A DNA stretch of 64,000 bases. Origin: Pandoraea aquatica. GTDB taxonomy: Bacteria; Pseudomonadota; Gammaproteobacteria; Burkholderiales; Burkholderiaceae. The notes beneath the pieces were generated by a model, which worked only from the letters and a program-made list of their open reading frames with translations, was not told where the DNA came from and made no database searches. This document shows positions 56,475 through 64,000 of the stretch, piece after piece. Each line of letters begins with the position of its first letter. The first letter of the stretch is position 1. A program made the translations under genes and the position numbers. The stretch spans positions 372,001 to 436,000 of the forward strand of contig NZ_CABPSN010000003.1 of assembly GCF_902459565.1 (NCBI RefSeq), read 5' to 3'.

Positions 56475-57122
56475 TCAGGGCGTAGCGTCGCCTTCTCGAC
56501 GTTGCCTGTCGAGCCGCTCAAGCCGATAGGCACTCAGGATCGCGCAGGGGCCGAGCACGCCGAGGACCAGTAACAGCGGCAGTCCGAAAACGAAACTGCC
56601 GAGGAACGTCGCGGCGGCGAATGCGAGTGTCGTCCAGTGACGCTTCAAGCCCGTCAGTAGCCGAACCGACGTCGCAATCACGAGCCCCGTTGCGGCAGGC
56701 ATCAGGCCGGAGAGCAGAAGCTGGACGAGGGGCGTCTGTCCCCACTTGGCGTAGGCGAAGCCGATCAGGATGATGACGATGGTCGGGCAGAAGTACAGAC
56801 CTGCGACGGCGGCGGCCGCCCCTCGGGGGCCGCGAAAGCGACGGCCCAGGACGGTCGCGATATTGGCGACGTTGGGGCCGGGCAGGAGTTGCGCGAGCGG
56901 GAGCAATTCAGCGAATTCCCGGTCGGTGAGCCAGCGTCGCTGGTCGACGACCATCCGGCGTGCCCACGGCAGGACGCCGCCGAAGCCTGTTGCGCCGACG
57001 GTGCCGAACGCGAGCGCGAGGTCCCAGCAGGTGGGGATTTGGGTGGGGTTGGGGGTGGTGGAGCTGGGGGCAGACGACGCGTCATGCGAGGCGTCGGATG
57101 ACGGGGATGCGTGGGATGTCAC
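56475..57122 (-). CDS. Chromate transporter, first half (CHR domain)
   Basis: 215-residue membrane protein. The Ser/Pro-rich first 25 residues precede a CHR domain with GATGFGGVLPWARRMVV (about 42-58) and LAQLLPGPNVANIA (about 76-89). It starts with GTG, overlapping the stop of the small upstream gene as GTGA. Works with the 174-residue partner downstream. Confidence 0.88.
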   Translation of the reverse strand: MTSHASPSSDASHDASSAPSSTTPNPTQIPTCWDLALAFGTVGATGFGGVLPWARRMVVDQRRWLTDREFAELLPLAQLLPGPNVANIATVLGRRFRGPRGAAAAVAGLYFCPTIVIILIGFAYAKWGQTPLVQLLLSGLMPAATGLVIATSVRLLTGLKRHWTTLAFAAATFLGSFVFGLPLLLVLGVLGPCAILSAYRLERLDRQRREGDATP

Positions 57123-57343
57123 GATTGTCCGTTGCCGGAGGGGTGGGGGTGACCTTGAAGCGGGCCGTGGAGTTCGTGTTCGAGGCGCACGACTTCCTGA
57201 GCGACGAGTGCGATGGCGTTACGGATTTCCATGAGCGCGGTGTAGAGGGCTTGCGCGTTCTGGGGGGAATGCATGGCGACGTCGCGGGCGGCGGTTTCGA
57301 TGGCGTCGAGCGACAGGGCGATGCGGTCGAGATTCTCCAGCAT
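57119..57343 (-). CDS. Small helical protein coupled to the chromate transporter
   Basis: 74 residues from the ATG at 57343, chosen for GGAG 8 nt upstream (the frame extends to 57367). Predicted as two amphipathic helices (LENLDRIALSLDAIETAARDVA and LYTALMEIRNAIALVAQEVVRLEHEL), then a His/Pro/Gly tail. No known domain. Its stop overlaps the GTG start of the chromate transporter gene, so it heads that operon and may be a small accessory or regulatory protein (inference). Confidence 0.65.
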   Translation of the reverse strand: MLENLDRIALSLDAIETAARDVAMHSPQNAQALYTALMEIRNAIALVAQEVVRLEHELHGPLQGHPHPSGNGQS

Positions 57344-57395
57344 GGGGCGATCTCCGTTGACGCGCACAGTGCGTGCATACCCCCATGATACCCAA

Positions 57396-57425
57396 CTGAC
57401 GTATCTCGGTGGGGGATGTTAGAAT
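57396..57425 (+). promoter_or_regulatory. Probable promoter of tRNA-Leu
   Basis: -35 CTGACG (57396-57401), 18-nt spacer, -10 TAGAAT (57420-57425), ending 10 nt before the tRNA. Confidence 0.6.
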
Positions 57426-57435
57426 GCGTGCCCTT

Positions 57436-57520
57436 GCCGGGGTGATGAAATTGGTAAACATAGCGGACTTAAAATCCGCCGCCTTCGGGCTTGCCGGTTC
57501 AAGTCCGGTCCCCGGTACCA
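57436..57520 (+). tRNA. tRNA-Leu (anticodon TAA)
   Basis: 85-nt class II tRNA: acceptor GCCGGGG paired to CCCCGGT, anticodon loop CTTAAAA, a long variable arm (CGCCTTCGGGC region), T-loop GTTCAAGTC and encoded CCA (57518-57520). Confidence 0.98.
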
Positions 57521-57623
57521 CTAAGGCTTCGAGCCCACTCAAATTGACGACGCAAACTCTGTGAGTTTGCGTGACGTCGTCGCTCTCGCAGGTGCATTGA
57601 AGCACCCGCGAAATCTATTCCCT

Positions 57624-58388
57624 TCAGACCTGCTGCTGACCACCATCGACGAACAATTCGGCACCGTTCACGAAGCTGGCGTCGTCCGATGCGAGGAACA
57701 GGGCGGCGCTGGCGATTTCCGTCGACTCGCCGAGACGCCCCAGCGGGATTTGCGCGGCAAGGTAGTCGGCCAGCCCCTGACGTTGCGCAGCGTCGTCGCC
57801 TGCGAGATCGAGCAGGCCAGGAGTGCGGGTCGCGCCCGGGCTGATCGTGTTCACGCGGATGCGGCGCGACTTCAGGTCAAGAATCCAGCTACGGGCAAAC
57901 GCGCGCACCGCTGCCTTCGAGGCCGAGTACACACTGAACGCTGCGGTACCCGAGCTGCCAGCCGTCGAACCCGTCAGGATCACCGACGCACCGTCTGCCA
58001 GCAGCGGCAGCGCCTTCTGCACCGTGAACAGCACGGCCTTCACATTGCGGTCGAACGTCTCGTCGTAGTGCGCCTCGGTGATGTCACCCAGCGCGAGCAT
58101 CGAGCCGCCGCCAGCGTTGGCAAATAGCACATCGAGACGACCGTGGGCTTCGCCAATTTGCTTGTACAGCGAGTCGAGTTCGTCCAGCTTCGTCGAGTCG
58201 ACGCGAAGGCCCGTAGCCTTGCCGCCGACTTCACGGATCGATGCGACGGCTGCATCGAGTTCGGCCTGACGGCGACCGGTCAGATAAACGTGCGCGCCTT
58301 CGGCGGCAAAGCGTTGTGCCGTAGCCAGACCGATGCCGCTGGTTGCGCCGGTAACGAGTGCGATCTTGTTGTCGAGTTTGCGTGCCAT
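57624..58388 (-). CDS. SDR-family oxidoreductase
   Basis: 254-residue short-chain dehydrogenase. It has a cofactor loop TGATSGIG (about 13-20), NNAG-like LFANAGGG (about 88-95), catalytic Ser in [10 protein letters not shown] (about 138) and YSASK (about 154-158). The TGRR after beta-2 (about 36-39) suggests NADPH preference. Substrate unknown. It diverges from a LysR regulator, its likely controller. Confidence 0.92.
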   Translation of the reverse strand: MARKLDNKIALVTGATSGIGLATAQRFAAEGAHVYLTGRRQAELDAAVASIREVGGKATGLRVDSTKLDELDSLYKQIGEAHGRLDVLFANAGGGSMLALGDITEAHYDETFDRNVKAVLFTVQKALPLLADGASVILTGSTAGSSGTAAFSVYSASKAAVRAFARSWILDLKSRRIRVNTISPGATRTPGLLDLAGDDAAQRQGLADYLAAQIPLGRLGESTEIASAALFLASDDASFVNGAELFVDGGQQQV

Positions 58389-58511
58389 GGTGTTGCTCCT
58401 TCGTTCGATTCAGTGTGTTGGTTGGGCCGGTGTCCGGCATTCGCAGCGCGTTGTCGGTTGCGATGTGATGAGAATATCGACGCGCCGGTGTTTTCGAAAT
58501 AGAATCAATTG

Positions 58512-58532
58512 CAAATTAACGTTGTAAATTTG
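58512..58532. promoter_or_regulatory. Inverted repeat in the SDR/LysR intergenic region
   Basis: CAAATT (58512-58517) with AATTTG (58527-58532), 9-nt spacer, 15 bp before the LysR GTG start, in an AT-rich patch. Fits a LysR autoregulatory site (T-N11-A type). Confidence 0.4.
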
Positions 58533-58547
58533 AAATGATGAGGGATC

Positions 58548-59468
58548 GTGTCGAAGCTGCCTGATTTCGAAGGACTCGCGATGTTCGCCAAGGTCGCCGA
58601 GGAAGGGTCTTTCGCGGCGGCGGCGCGCGAGATGGGGGTGTCGGTCGCCACCGTGTCGCGCGGCGTCGCGCGTCTGGAAGACCGCTTGGGCGCAAGGTTG
58701 CTCAATCGCACGTCACGCCAACTGGCGCTGACCGAGTTCGGCAGGACGTTGTGCGAGAAAGCTGGCGAGATCTACCGGCAGGCCGAGGCGGCGGAGGGCG
58801 CTGCCCGTGAGATGTCGGTGCAGCCTCGCGGGCTGGTGCGACTGGCTGTGCCGATGTCGTTCGGGTTGCGCTGGGTCGCGCCGCTATTGCCGGAATTCTT
58901 CCGGCGCTATCCGGACGTCCAGGTCGACCTGCATCTGGCCGATTCGACCGTCGATCTGGTGGCGGATGGATTCGATGCGGCGCTGCGCATTGCCGCGCTG
59001 CCGGATTCGTCGCTCGTCGCGCGGCGCTTGTGCGCGGTGACGCAATTCGTCGTCGCATCGCCGACGTATCTGAAGCGCGAGGGTCGACCGGCGCATCCGC
59101 GAGAGTTGGTGGATCGGCCTTGTATGTCGTACGCCTATCGCGCGCGCAGCGACGTCTGGCGCTTTACCAACGATGCGGGGGATGAAGAACTGGTGACGCC
59201 AGCCGGCCCGCTTCGCGTGACCAATTCCGATGCGCTGCTGCCGATGCTGCTCGAAGGACTCGCCATCTCCGAGTTGCCGGAATTCATCGCCGCCGAATAT
59301 CTGAGCGACGGGCGGCTCGAAGCGATTCTCACCGGCTGGTCGTTGACGAAAGGCGGCTTGTACTTCGTGACGCCATCAGCGCGCGCAAGGCCAGCGAAGG
59401 TCAGCGCCTTGTCGGACTACTTTGCCGAGCATTTGAGTGAACCGACGTGGCGCTGGCCACGCGAATGA
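58548..59468 (+). CDS. LysR-family transcriptional regulator
   Basis: 306 residues, GTG start. N-terminal winged helix-turn-helix (about 5-62, GLAMFAKVAEEGSFAAAAREMGVSVATVSRGVARLE) and a LysR effector-binding domain (about 88-300). Sequence style matches the large group that controls divergent SDR or oxidoreductase genes, as here. Confidence 0.92.
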   Translation: MSKLPDFEGLAMFAKVAEEGSFAAAAREMGVSVATVSRGVARLEDRLGARLLNRTSRQLALTEFGRTLCEKAGEIYRQAEAAEGAAREMSVQPRGLVRLAVPMSFGLRWVAPLLPEFFRRYPDVQVDLHLADSTVDLVADGFDAALRIAALPDSSLVARRLCAVTQFVVASPTYLKREGRPAHPRELVDRPCMSYAYRARSDVWRFTNDAGDEELVTPAGPLRVTNSDALLPMLLEGLAISELPEFIAAEYLSDGRLEAILTGWSLTKGGLYFVTPSARARPAKVSALSDYFAEHLSEPTWRWPRE

Positions 59469-59616
59469 TTACGTTCCGGCAGGCGCGCTCAGAATTCTCG
59501 CGATCTGCATCAGTACATGACCGGCGTGATCTTGAAGGGTCGTTGATCAGGCGCTGCGAACGACGCTCATAATCGTGGCCACGAAATTCTGTCTCAGATC
59601 GATGGAGGGCGCAGAA

Positions 59617-60018
59617 GTGACAGACCAAGAGATGCAGATTCCCTCAGGGATCACAAACGAAGCCCTTTGGCGCAAGAACTGCCGAAAGATTCGCGCCAGA
59701 GCGCTGGACTTTCTTGAGGGGCGTCTCGGCGTTATCGAAACTGCACGGGCGATGCGTCCGTTGGCGCATTGGACAAAGGTGGAAAACGAACCCGAGTTTC
59801 TCCTGTTTAATGCCGTCGCGTTGGCAACTGACGATCTTCCCGTCGGAGATGTCCGAGCATACTGGGCACCTGACGCGCTCAAACGCGAAGACCGTCGCAT
59901 TGATGCTGCTGAAGATTTTTGGCGCGAGAAGATTGCCTCTGCGACATCGAGACTCGTCGAAAGGTACCAATGGACGGCGCATCGGCCTCTCGTCCCACCC
60001 GAAACCGAAAATTGCTGA
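59617..60018 (+). CDS. Hypothetical protein, DUF2489-like
   Basis: 133 residues. I choose the GTG at 59617 because GGAGG lies exactly 8 nt upstream. An in-frame ATG at 59602 and GTG at 59575 lack such a site. The product is helical and charged: WRKNCRKIRARALDFLEGRLGVIETARAM, then FLLFNAVALATDDLPVGDVRAYWAPDAL. This pattern recalls the DUF2489 family of small soluble proteins, from memory. First of three consecutive small orphan genes. Possibly immunity- or contact-system-related, but no toxin gene is near. Confidence 0.65.
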   Translation: MTDQEMQIPSGITNEALWRKNCRKIRARALDFLEGRLGVIETARAMRPLAHWTKVENEPEFLLFNAVALATDDLPVGDVRAYWAPDALKREDRRIDAAEDFWREKIASATSRLVERYQWTAHRPLVPPETENC

Positions 60019-60029
60019 CGGGGTCGTCG

Positions 60030-60347
60030 ATGTCTTGTGACCAATGTGAGGATCTATGTTGTCGCTATGCAATCGGGTCCGCTCGCGAACTACGCACAGT
60101 CGTGAGAATCGTTGCGGCAAACATTGAAGATAGGACACTCGTAGAGGCGGCCCCTGAAGCCCCGTGCGCTTTTGTCACTTTTGACGATCTAGCGAAGGGC
60201 GCTGTGTGGGACGACTACGTCGAATACCACTTTCTTTGTACGCATTGCAGCGAAGCCTTCTGGTTGCATGCCGAGACGTACCATGGAAGCGGGGGATATT
60301 GGGAACCGAAAGACCGGACGTCGATTCGGGAACATATCGCCAACTAG
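60030..60347 (+). CDS. Hypothetical small Cys-rich protein
   Basis: 105 residues from the ATG at 60030, 11 nt after the previous gene. It opens with MSCDQCEDLCCRY and later has LCTHCSEAFWLHAETYHG, so two Cys-x2-Cys pairs plus His could form a zinc-binding fold. The C-terminus ends GGYWEPKD..REHIAN. No family recognised. It lies between two other small orphan genes in the same direction. Confidence 0.6.
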   Translation: MSCDQCEDLCCRYAIGSARELRTVVRIVAANIEDRTLVEAAPEAPCAFVTFDDLAKGAVWDDYVEYHFLCTHCSEAFWLHAETYHGSGGYWEPKDRTSIREHIAN

Positions 60348-60404
60348 TCGTGAACGGCTACGAACGCAAACTGACATACACACCAGACCGCTCAAACACA
60401 GGCT

Positions 60405-60653
60405 ATGGACTTTACCTTTCGATCCCAATGGAAAGAGGAACTGGTTTGCACGTGCCCGCTTGGCGAGTTCATTCTGGAAATGCCGATGGGGGTTCCCTCG
60501 GTTTACATACCGACTCAGACCGCGTGGCAAGATCGAGCACCGGCGTGGGCACGCCCATATTGGCAAATAGTCCACGACCAATTGACGAATTGGTGCGTTG
60601 ATCACGGCTTCCCACTTCACGTGGACAACTCTGCAAATGTCTTCGCGAAGTAA
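60405..60653 (+). CDS. Hypothetical small protein
   Basis: 82 residues (MDFTFRSQWKEELVCTCPLGEF). Rich in Trp and Pro (five Trp), with an acidic/aromatic balance typical of small soluble immunity-like proteins. No domain recognised and no strong ribosome site. It follows the Cys-rich gene by 57 nt and precedes the CDF transporter by 75 nt. Confidence 0.6.
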   Translation: MDFTFRSQWKEELVCTCPLGEFILEMPMGVPSVYIPTQTAWQDRAPAWARPYWQIVHDQLTNWCVDHGFPLHVDNSANVFAK

Positions 60654-60728
60654 TGGCCACTTTGCGAATCCGAATGCAACTACCTCGCCTCAGGATTAAA
60701 ATCCTCACATCTCGACGCGAGGTCTGCC

Positions 60729-61793
60729 ATGTCGCATTCACCGAACGACGCTCACGATCATGGGCATCACCACGGGCACGCTCACTCACACAGCCACGCC
60801 GGGCACAGTCATGCCGGTCATAGCCACACCAGTGGCGTCACCGATCAGAAGCGGATTGGGATCGCGTTCGTCATCATTGCGATCTTCATGGTCGTTGAGG
60901 TCGTCGGCGGGTTGTTGTCAGGCTCGCTCGCGCTGCTGGCCGACGCCGGGCATATGGTCAGCGACGCCGCAGCGCTCGCCTTCAGCTGGATCGCTATTCA
61001 CTACGGCAAGCGTCCCGCGACGTTGCAACTGACCTACGGGTACAAGCGTCTCGAAGTTCTCGCCGCATTCGTGAACGGTTGCGCGCTTTTCGTCATCGCG
61101 GCATGGATCGTGATCGAAGCGATCCGACGGTTCGCCGCGCCGGTGCCGGTCGTCGGCATGACCATGCTCATCGTTGCGTTCGCCGGACTGCTCGCCAACA
61201 TTGCCGCCTTCATGGTCCTGCACGGCGGCAATCGCGAAAACCTCAACATGCGCGGCGCGTGGCTGCACGTGATGGGCGATATGCTGGGGTCCGCGGCGGC
61301 CATCGTCGCGGCGGGTGTGATTCTCCTCACGGGATGGACGCCCATCGATCCGCTGCTGTCGATCTTCGTCGCCGTGATCATTCTGAAAAGTGCATGGGGC
61401 ATCGTGAAGTCCTCCGCGCATATCCTGCTCGAAGGCACACCCGACTCGCTCAACCCGACGGAGATCAAAGCCGATCTGGAGACGACCGTGGTGGAAGTGC
61501 AGGGCGTGCATCACATTCACGCGTGGTCGATCACCGGCGAGCGCCATATGATCACGCTGCACGCGGTGCCGGCCGCCGGGGTGAGCGCGCGTGACGCCAT
61601 GGCCGCCGTTCAGCAGCGTCTGGCGACACGCTTCAACGTCGAGCACGCCACGATTCAGATCGAAGACGCGGAATGTGCCGACGGCCACAGCGGTGCGGAT
61701 TGTGACGGGGCATCAGCCTCGTCATCCTCATCAGCCTCATCAGCGTTATCGCCCGTCAAGTCCTCCCACGAGGATCACGGCCACTCGCACTGA
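60729..61793 (+). CDS. Cation diffusion facilitator (zinc/cobalt-type exporter)
   Basis: 354-residue inner-membrane proton-coupled metal exporter (CDF, CzcD/DmeF-like). A His-rich N-terminus (about 7-35, repeated HGH, HSH and HAGHSH) may bind metal. Six helices include the metal sites LADAGHMVSD (helix 2, about 73-82) and HVMGDMLGS (helix 5, about 180-188). The cytosolic domain (about 235-310) contains VEVQGVHHIHAWSI. A Ser/Asp-rich tail ends in HEDHGHSH. Confidence 0.93.
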   Translation: MSHSPNDAHDHGHHHGHAHSHSHAGHSHAGHSHTSGVTDQKRIGIAFVIIAIFMVVEVVGGLLSGSLALLADAGHMVSDAAALAFSWIAIHYGKRPATLQLTYGYKRLEVLAAFVNGCALFVIAAWIVIEAIRRFAAPVPVVGMTMLIVAFAGLLANIAAFMVLHGGNRENLNMRGAWLHVMGDMLGSAAAIVAAGVILLTGWTPIDPLLSIFVAVIILKSAWGIVKSSAHILLEGTPDSLNPTEIKADLETTVVEVQGVHHIHAWSITGERHMITLHAVPAAGVSARDAMAAVQQRLATRFNVEHATIQIEDAECADGHSGADCDGASASSSSSASSALSPVKSSHEDHGHSH

Positions 61794-61877
61794 CAGGCAC
61801 AACGCCGGACTGCGGCCCGAGCGCGCTTTACGCCGCGCGCGGGCCTGCGTTGCAGCCAGCCATTTCCGTGACGCCTC

Positions 61878-62528
61878 TTACCACTTGTACGTCACGCCGA
61901 CTTTCACGATCGGGTAAAACTTGAGCTTGTCGGCTTTGTCCTGAAGCTGCTGACGCTGATCGTCGACGGTGGCCTGTCCGACGATGGCCGTGATGAGCGG
62001 CGGGACGTCGAGTTCGACGGTCGGCTTGCCGTAGGCGACACCGGCGTCGAACGACATCGACCAGCCCGGCGTGGCCATGGGGCTATGACCGAAACCGATG
62101 CCGACATACGGTCGAACGGTCGGCAACTTGATGCGCCCGTTCACCGACTGACCGGCGGTCGGGTATGCGACACCCCGATAGACGTACGTGCTTTGTACGG
62201 CATGGCCGACGAGATCGACATGGTCGTCTCCGACCAGCATCCCTGCCGTCAGACGAAACGGAATCGTCGCCGGTGCGGGGAAGAAGTCGGCGTAGACGCC
62301 CCCGTGGACGAAGCGTGCTTTGCCGTCGTAGCGAACCTGCCCCGCCGTGAAGCTATGCGACAGCGCCAGACCGTTCACGTCGGCGCGCACCCCAAGGTGA
62401 TTCGTCACACCGACACCGGCGCCGATGCCGAGACCTTCAGTCCCTACTGCGCCATACACCTCGATGGCTTGCGCGTGCGAGGCGCATGCGAGCATCGCCA
62501 CGGCAAAAGCCATTGCCTTGCAATTCAT
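61878..62528 (-). CDS. Outer-membrane beta-barrel protein
   Basis: 216 residues. Signal peptide (about 1-21, ending HAQA), then alternating beta strands (VYGAVGTEGLGIGAGVGV, GVRADVNGLALSHSF, VRPYVGIGFGH) and a C-terminal strand ending KVGVTYKW, with the aromatic last residue of outer-membrane barrels. No more specific family recognised. Confidence 0.82.
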   Translation of the reverse strand: MNCKAMAFAVAMLACASHAQAIEVYGAVGTEGLGIGAGVGVTNHLGVRADVNGLALSHSFTAGQVRYDGKARFVHGGVYADFFPAPATIPFRLTAGMLVGDDHVDLVGHAVQSTYVYRGVAYPTAGQSVNGRIKLPTVRPYVGIGFGHSPMATPGWSMSFDAGVAYGKPTVELDVPPLITAIVGQATVDDQRQQLQDKADKLKFYPIVKVGVTYKW

Positions 62529-62900
62529 GTTGCTTAACTTTCAAAGTTGGTGAGAGAGACGCCGAGGAGGGAGGTGCTTACCGGCGACCGTCGTCCGACG
62601 GTGCCATACGCTGACATGCCCGCGATGATCGATTGACAGACTTCACTACATTCCCCGACGTGGTCTTGCGCCCCTGTTTCAGGTGGCGTTCTGATTTTGT
62701 GGCGCGATCCTAGCACGCCCCCTGTGACAGTCTGGTTGGCTTTGAACATACGTTGTCGGGGTGCAACATGAGCCGTGTGATTTTCGCAAGACGTCGTAAA
62801 TGCGAGGCTTCTCGGGGCCTGTCACTGCGTTTCGCGCATCGTAGAATTGCGCATCGGTCGCTTGCGAGCACCGTCCAACTCAGTGGGGAATTCCCGCCAA
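62529..62900. other. Divergent gap between the OM protein and Lrp regulator
   Basis: 372 bp with no convincing gene. It holds a probable Lrp promoter at 62819-62847. Short open frames here lack ribosome sites and family likeness. Confidence 0.55.
62819..62847 (+). promoter_or_regulatory. Probable sigma-70 promoter of the Lrp gene
   Basis: CTGTCA (62819-62824), 17-nt spacer, TAGAAT (62842-62847), 53 nt before the start codon. Confidence 0.45.
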
Positions 62901-63416
62901 ATGAGAAACAAAACCGACAAAAGTGCCGACAAAGTCGCCAACAAGGCCGATCTCGACCGGTTCGATCTGAACATTCTCGATCACCTTCAGAGGAACAACC
63001 GGCTGTCGCACGCGGCTATCGCGGAGCAGGTGGGGCTTTCGACCGCCTCGGTGCAGCGGCGCATCAGCCGGCTGGAGGAACGGGGCGTGATACGGGACAA
63101 CGTCGCCGTGCTCAATCCGGCGATGATCGGCAATCCGGTGACGGCCGTGATCGAATCGCGGCTGGTGGAGGATCGAAGCGTGGTGATGGATCGGGCGAAG
63201 CGTTATTTCCGGAACGTCGATGAAATTCAACAGTGCTACTTCGTCAACGGCGGCGTCTCGTTCATCATCATCATGATTGCCCGCGACATTCCGCATTTCG
63301 AGCAGCTTGTTCGTCAGCACTTCGCCGACAATCCCGACATCCTCACCTACCGGACGCTGATCGTGCTCGATCAGGTGAAGACCGGCCTGAAGCTTCCGCT
63401 CTTCGATCTGATCTGA
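62901..63416 (+). CDS. Lrp/AsnC-family transcriptional regulator
   Basis: 171 residues from the ATG at 62901. A short Lys/Asp-rich leader is followed by the helix-turn-helix (about 20-75: DLNILDHLQRNNRLSHAAIAEQVGLSTASVQRRISRLEERGVI) and a RAM ligand domain (about 90-165). Such regulators usually bind an amino acid and control a neighbouring exporter or catabolic gene. The convergent RhtA-like exporter is a candidate by proximity only. Confidence 0.9.
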   Translation: MRNKTDKSADKVANKADLDRFDLNILDHLQRNNRLSHAAIAEQVGLSTASVQRRISRLEERGVIRDNVAVLNPAMIGNPVTAVIESRLVEDRSVVMDRAKRYFRNVDEIQQCYFVNGGVSFIIIMIARDIPHFEQLVRQHFADNPDILTYRTLIVLDQVKTGLKLPLFDLI

Positions 63417-63432
63417 CGGCAGTGGGAGAAGG

Positions 63433-64000
63433 TCACGCGTCGGCTCGTGGCCTGGAAAACAGCGCACATCCCGCGCATGCCGCGACGACGCATGCGATCC
63501 CGCCACACTGCGTCGGCGTCAGCGTCTCGCTCAGGACAAGCCACCCGGCAACGGCGCTGACGGCGGGCGACCCGCTCAGCAGCACGCCGAACACGCGCGC
63601 GGGCAAACGGCGCATCGCATAGATATCGAGCAGAAACGGCAGCATGCTCGACAGCACGGCCACGCTCAAGCCGACCAGCAGCACGTGTGTGGACATCAGC
63701 GCCGTGCCCGCCTGTGCGACCCCCAGCGGCACCGCAATGACCGCAGCGATCGTCATGCCGACAGCCACCGATTGCCCGCCACCGGCCGACGCTCTGCGCC
63801 CAATGAGCACGTAGATCCCCCAGAACAAGGCGGCCGCCAGCGAAAACGCGACACCACGAATATCGATTTCGCCTTTGACGTCACCAATCGCGAGCCCGAC
63901 CATACCGAGCGCGGCCAGTGCAATCCAGATGAGGTCGGACGCGCGTCGAGACGTCAGTAAGGCCGCGATCAATGGTCCCATGACTTCGATGGAGATGGCG
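63433..64000 (-). CDS. EamA/RhtA-like amino-acid exporter, 5' end outside the window
   Basis: The stop is at 63433. The reading frame continues past the right edge, so the N-terminal part is missing. The visible 189 residues contain about six membrane helices and the blocks AISIEVMGPLIAALL, FWGIYVLIGRRA and LRRLPARVFGVLLS-like (YAMRRLPARVFG), which match RhtA-type threonine/homoserine exporters. The apparent internal ATG at 63981 is not the start, because the conserved stretch extends upstream of it. Confidence 0.88.
   Translation of the reverse strand, partial: AISIEVMGPLIAALLTSRRASDLIWIALAALGMVGLAIGDVKGEIDIRGVAFSLAAALFWGIYVLIGRRASAGGGQSVAVGMTIAAVIAVPLGVAQAGTALMSTHVLLVGLSVAVLSSMLPFLLDIYAMRRLPARVFGVLLSGSPAVSAVAGWLVLSETLTPTQCGGIACVVAACAGCALFSRPRADA

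Noticed and set aside
59575-59616. Earlier starts (GTG 59575, ATG 59602) for the DUF2489-like gene
   Set aside because: Neither has a Shine-Dalgarno sequence, while GGAGG lies 8 nt before the GTG at 59617.
1-64000. CRISPR arrays, insertion sequences, prophage or integron elements
   Set aside because: No regularly spaced repeats, transposase or integrase genes were seen on either strand.

Overview
The window is a stretch of chromosome from a high-GC beta-proteobacterium of the family Burkholderiaceae. The genus Pandoraea is my best guess, from the housekeeping gene order mucD-lepA-lepB-rnc-era-recO-pdxJ-acpS-nagZ, the earP-type EF-P modification and the Burkholderia-type porin. No insertion sequence, prophage or CRISPR array is visible. 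Almost all of the DNA is coding, and most genes sit in short operons with ATGA-type stop/start overlaps.

Positions 1-17335 hold core genes: envelope protease (mucD), a glutaredoxin-like protein, ribosomal back-translocase (lepA), signal peptidase (lepB), RNase III, Era, RecO, PdxJ, AcpS and NagZ. They are followed by efp and its rhamnosyltransferase earP on the minus strand, then uvrC, a potassium channel and pgsA. A tRNA operon follows at 17419-17952 (two identical tRNA-Gly copies and one tRNA-Cys). Several housekeeping enzymes (RNase III, UvrC, RecO, AcpS) carry long low-complexity Ala/Lys/Ser/Asp extensions.

Positions 17968-32142 are accessory. An XRE regulator diverges from a small membrane protein across a perfect 17-bp palindrome, and a GST follows. 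Next comes an isolated 1474-residue enediyne-type iterative polyketide synthase (20449-24873) with KS, AT, a short ACP-like stretch and a C-terminal hot-dog region, and with no KR, DH or PPTase that I can see. After it come a lipocalin-like protein, LysR, HD phosphohydrolase, GNAT, MAPEG, a GlxA-type regulator, an alpha/beta hydrolase and an AraC/PPOX pair.

Positions 32174-48944 form a D-glucarate/galactarate catabolic region: a FadR-type GntR regulator, porin, glucarate dehydratase (gudD), a polyamine-type ABC importer, aldehyde dehydrogenase, kdgD and galactarate dehydratase (garD). Together these can carry either sugar acid to 2-oxoglutarate. The promoters of gudD, the ABC operon and kdgD share a 13-bp inverted repeat, GTCAT-N3-ATGAC, and garD has a half-degenerate copy. 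This suggests one dispersed regulon. A chemoreceptor and an ECF sigma/anti-sigma module with a small COG4315 protein interrupt the region.

Positions 48991-64000 hold a nitrate-reductase-associated protein, a two-gene cassette of unknown function (a 97-residue Pro/Ser-rich protein translationally coupled to an all-helical, possibly heme-oxygenase-like protein), EamA exporters, ergothioneine genes egtB-egtD and a two-part chromate transporter. They are followed by tRNA-Leu, an SDR/LysR pair, three orphan small genes, a CDF zinc-type exporter, an outer-membrane barrel and an Lrp regulator. An RhtA-like exporter runs off the right end.
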